From Candidatus Omnitrophota bacterium (lineage in GTDB: Bacteria; Omnitrophota; Gorgyraeia; Zapsychrales; Fredricksoniimonadaceae), in the NCBI GenBank assembly GCA_017987425.1, contig JAGNTT010000012.1, positions 1 through 24,524 on the forward strand: DNA of 24,524 nucleotides, read 5' to 3'. The translations under genes and the position numbers were made by a program. Below the pieces are notes generated by a model. That model made no database searches. It saw only the letters and a program-made list of their open reading frames with translations, and had not been told where the DNA came from. Of the stretch, positions 22,550 to 24,524 are shown piece by piece; within the stretch, counting starts at the first letter, position 1, and every line of letters starts with the position of its first letter.

Positions 22550-23492
22550 ATGCCAATTGAATAAGTTTTATGCACACATCGGTAAAGTCGATACCGGCCT
22601 GGCGGGCCGCCTTCGGAAAAAGGCTGGTCTCCGTAAATCCTGGGATCGTATTGATCTCGAGGATAAACGGCCTGTTCTGCGCGTCCAGACGAAAATCAAT
22701 ACGCGAAAAAGCTTCACATCCGAGCGCCTGGTAGGCTTTGAACGCGATCTCACTCACGCGCGCCGCCACATCCTGAGGCAAATCGGCCGGGACGATGTAA
22801 TCGGTCAGGCCTTTTTGATATTTGGATTCGTAATCGAAAATTTGTTTCTGGGGAGCAATCTCGACAATGGGAAGGACCTGCTTGTCGAGAATACCGACTG
22901 TGAATTCCCTGCCGGCGATGAAGCGTTCAATGATGACCTCGCGGCCGAACTCGAATGCTTTCTTAAGCGACGCCGGAAGATCGGCAGGCGTTTGTGCGAT
23001 CGTTACACCGAAGCTTGATCCTTCACAGGCGGGTTTGACGACCAGCGGAAAATCTTTAAGCTCTCTGATGACGGCGCCCGGATCAGCCGACTCCGCGTCG
23101 GCCACACAGAAATCCGCAACAGGAAGTCCGGCGGCTCGAAGAGCTCTCTGGGTTCTTACTTTATTAAATGTCGTGGCACTTGTTGCCGTTCCGGAACCTG
23201 TATATGGAATGTTAATCTCATCCAAAATCGACTGGATCCCTCCATCCTCTCCGAATTTTCCATGCAGCGCAATAAAGGCCACCTGCACCTGAGCCGAACG
23301 GATGGCGTCAATGATGGTCTGACGGTCGTGAGTGCTGATATCGATCGTCTCGACACGGCATCCGGCTTTCACCAGCGCCTCGACGACAGCACGGCCCGAA
23401 CGCAGTGACACTTCCCTTTCGGAGGATATCCCCCCCATTAAAACCCCGATTGTCCCCAACGCAGGGGCTACGGTCTTGAGCGTCGTTGTCAT
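22533..23492 (-). CDS. ddl: D-alanine--D-alanine ligase
   Basis: 319 aa from ATG 23492, which overlaps the murC stop (ATGA) with AAGG upstream; the frame is open to 23612 but that part lies inside murC. It is an ATP-grasp enzyme that makes D-Ala-D-Ala for peptidoglycan. Visible motifs: LMGGISSEREVSLRSG (19-34), LHGKFGEDGGIQSILD, PYTGSG, VVKPACEGSSFGVT, the metal/substrate region FSRIDFR and EINTIPGFTETSLFP. Catalytic residues appear intact. Confidence 0.96.
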   Translation of the reverse strand: MTTTLKTVAPALGTIGVLMGGISSEREVSLRSGRAVVEALVKAGCRVETIDISTHDRQTIIDAIRSAQVQVAFIALHGKFGEDGGIQSILDEINIPYTGSGTATSATTFNKVRTQRALRAAGLPVADFCVADAESADPGAVIRELKDFPLVVKPACEGSSFGVTIAQTPADLPASLKKAFEFGREVIIERFIAGREFTVGILDKQVLPIVEIAPQKQIFDYESKYQKGLTDYIVPADLPQDVAARVSEIAFKAYQALGCEAFSRIDFRLDAQNRPFILEINTIPGFTETSLFPKAARQAGIDFTDVCIKLIQLAYGKKK

Positions 23493-24524
23493 GCTACCTT
23501 TTGTTTTTGCGTCATTAAAGGATTGGATTTCAAAGCGGCGATGAGCTGGTCGGATAATTGGGTGATGTCTCCGGCTCCCAGCGTAAGCACCAGATCGCCC
23601 GGCCTCACGCATTCAAGCAAATGCGCTAATATTTCCTGTTTGGGAAGATATACGGCTTTGGAATCGTAACGGTCATGCACCTTGCTGTACAATTCATGAA
23701 CGTCCGCTCCTTCGCTAGGTTTTTCGCTGGCGGCATAAACGTCCGTCAGTATCAAATAATCACTTAACTCAAGACTCTCGACGAATTCATCCATCAATAG
23801 TTTAGTGCGCGAATACCGGTGCGGCTGAAAAACGACGACAAGACGTTTTTTGCCGAAAGACTTGGCAGCATTCAAAGTTGCAGTGATTTCCGTCGGGTGA
23901 TGACCGTAATCATCAACCACCATGATGTCGTTGAATTCCCCCTTGAGCTGGAAGCGGCGTTTGACGCCTGAAAATGTTTTCAAAGCATCGGCAATGTTCT
24001 TAAACGGCAGATTGAGCCTGAGTCCGAGCGAAATGGCAGCAAGCGCGTTGAGGACGTTGTGCTGGCCGGGAACAAGAAGTCTTACTTCACCCAATAGCTG
24101 CCGTCGAAGATAACATTTAAATTTGGAAGTATAACCGGCAATCATCACATCATCCGCGTAAACATCAAATTTTGACTGCAGGCCGTAAGTGACCGCCGGA
24201 ATATCTTCCTCCGATGCCATCTGCTCGAGACGAGGGTCTTCCCCGCAAACGATGAGACATCCTGCCGGATTGGTGCGATGCATGAATTTGCGGTAAGCGG
24301 CGATGATGTTCTCCCAATTCTTGTAATAGTCGACGTGTTCGAAATCGATGTTTGTAATGATGGAATACGTCGGCTTGAAATACAAAAATGTTCCGTCACT
24401 TTCATCGGCTTCGGCGACAAAATATTTACCCGTTCCCAGATTGGCATTATAGGCCGTGGCGCTGTTGATGATGCCCCCGACGGCGGTTGTCGGCTGAAGC
24501 CCGGCCTGGAGAAGGACGTGCGAA
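23489..24524 (-). CDS. murC: UDP-N-acetylmuramate--L-alanine ligase, N-terminus outside window
   Basis: The frame is open to the right edge; 344 residues are visible, so about 110 N-terminal residues with the ATP P-loop are missing. The M seen at 24385 is internal, because codons upstream encode VAEADESDGTFL, the central motif of MurC. Further landmarks are TNIDFEHVDYY, GVKRRFQLKG, VDDYGHHPTEI (the Mur ligase metal/uridine region) and FQPHRYSRT. The enzyme adds L-Ala to UDP-MurNAc, the first step of stem-peptide synthesis. It is coupled to ddl; murB, often found between them, is not there. Confidence 0.97.
   Translation of the reverse strand, partial: SHVLLQAGLQPTTAVGGIINSATAYNANLGTGKYFVAEADESDGTFLYFKPTYSIITNIDFEHVDYYKNWENIIAAYRKFMHRTNPAGCLIVCGEDPRLEQMASEEDIPAVTYGLQSKFDVYADDVMIAGYTSKFKCYLRRQLLGEVRLLVPGQHNVLNALAAISLGLRLNLPFKNIADALKTFSGVKRRFQLKGEFNDIMVVDDYGHHPTEITATLNAAKSFGKKRLVVVFQPHRYSRTKLLMDEFVESLELSDYLILTDVYAASEKPSEGADVHELYSKVHDRYDSKAVYLPKQEILAHLLECVRPGDLVLTLGAGDITQLSDQLIAALKSNPLMTQKQKVA

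Noticed and set aside
23489..24385. murC starting at 24385
   Set aside because: Codons upstream of 24385 encode conserved MurC sequence in the same frame up to the window edge, so 24385 is internal.

Overview
The window looks like a chromosomal segment of an uncultured Gram-negative (diderm) bacterium of the PVC / Candidatus Omnitrophota type. This placement is inferred from content and style, not from a marker-gene search. The supporting signs are an outer-membrane secretin, a two-subunit glycine decarboxylase, exported SUMF1-fold proteins with an extra N-terminal beta domain, a very long tandem-repeat exported protein, DPM-type glycosyltransferases, and a murC-ddl-ftsQ-ftsA cluster without murB or ftsZ. 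Nearly all genes lie on the minus strand, so the text below runs from high to low coordinates within each block.

Region A (1-9390, minus) is the most distinctive part. An ExeA-like AAA ATPase, a one-TM GspC/PilP-like protein, a PilQ/GspD-type secretin and a coiled-coil/TPR exported protein are followed by two paralogous exported SUMF1-fold proteins. The last gene encodes an exported protein with an Ig-like domain and about 30 tandem 13-residue 'NW' repeats, and it runs off the left edge. Gaps are short or genes overlap throughout, so the block reads as one transcription unit that pairs export machinery with its probable cargo or surface structure.

Region B (9393-13269, minus) has a perfect -35/-10 promoter, then an S41-type lipoprotein peptidase whose usual catalytic Lys position is Gln. 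Next come a small membrane-anchored protein whose C-terminus resembles ATP synthase delta, a DPM1-like GT2, a DUF2304-like membrane protein and a second GT2 with a C-terminal membrane region. The likely theme is polyprenyl-linked sugar and envelope glycan synthesis.

Region C (13313-18660, minus) is a complete glycine cleavage operon: gcvT, gcvH, gcvPA, gcvPB and a lipoate ligase that could lipoylate GcvH. A promoter and a roughly 90-nt structured leader precede gcvT. The leader does not look like a glycine riboswitch. Long imperfect inverted repeats fill the gcvPA/gcvPB and gcvPB/lipoate-ligase junctions.

Region D (18660-20443) holds degenerate repeats, a hairpin with a T-run, tRNA-Arg(UCG), an unknown exported protein, a CheY-like single-domain response regulator and a divergent two-TM small protein.

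Region E (20440-24524, minus) is the cell wall/division cluster murC (N-terminus outside the window), ddl, ftsQ, ftsA. FtsA may also have its own promoter. No CRISPR array, insertion sequence or rRNA was seen.
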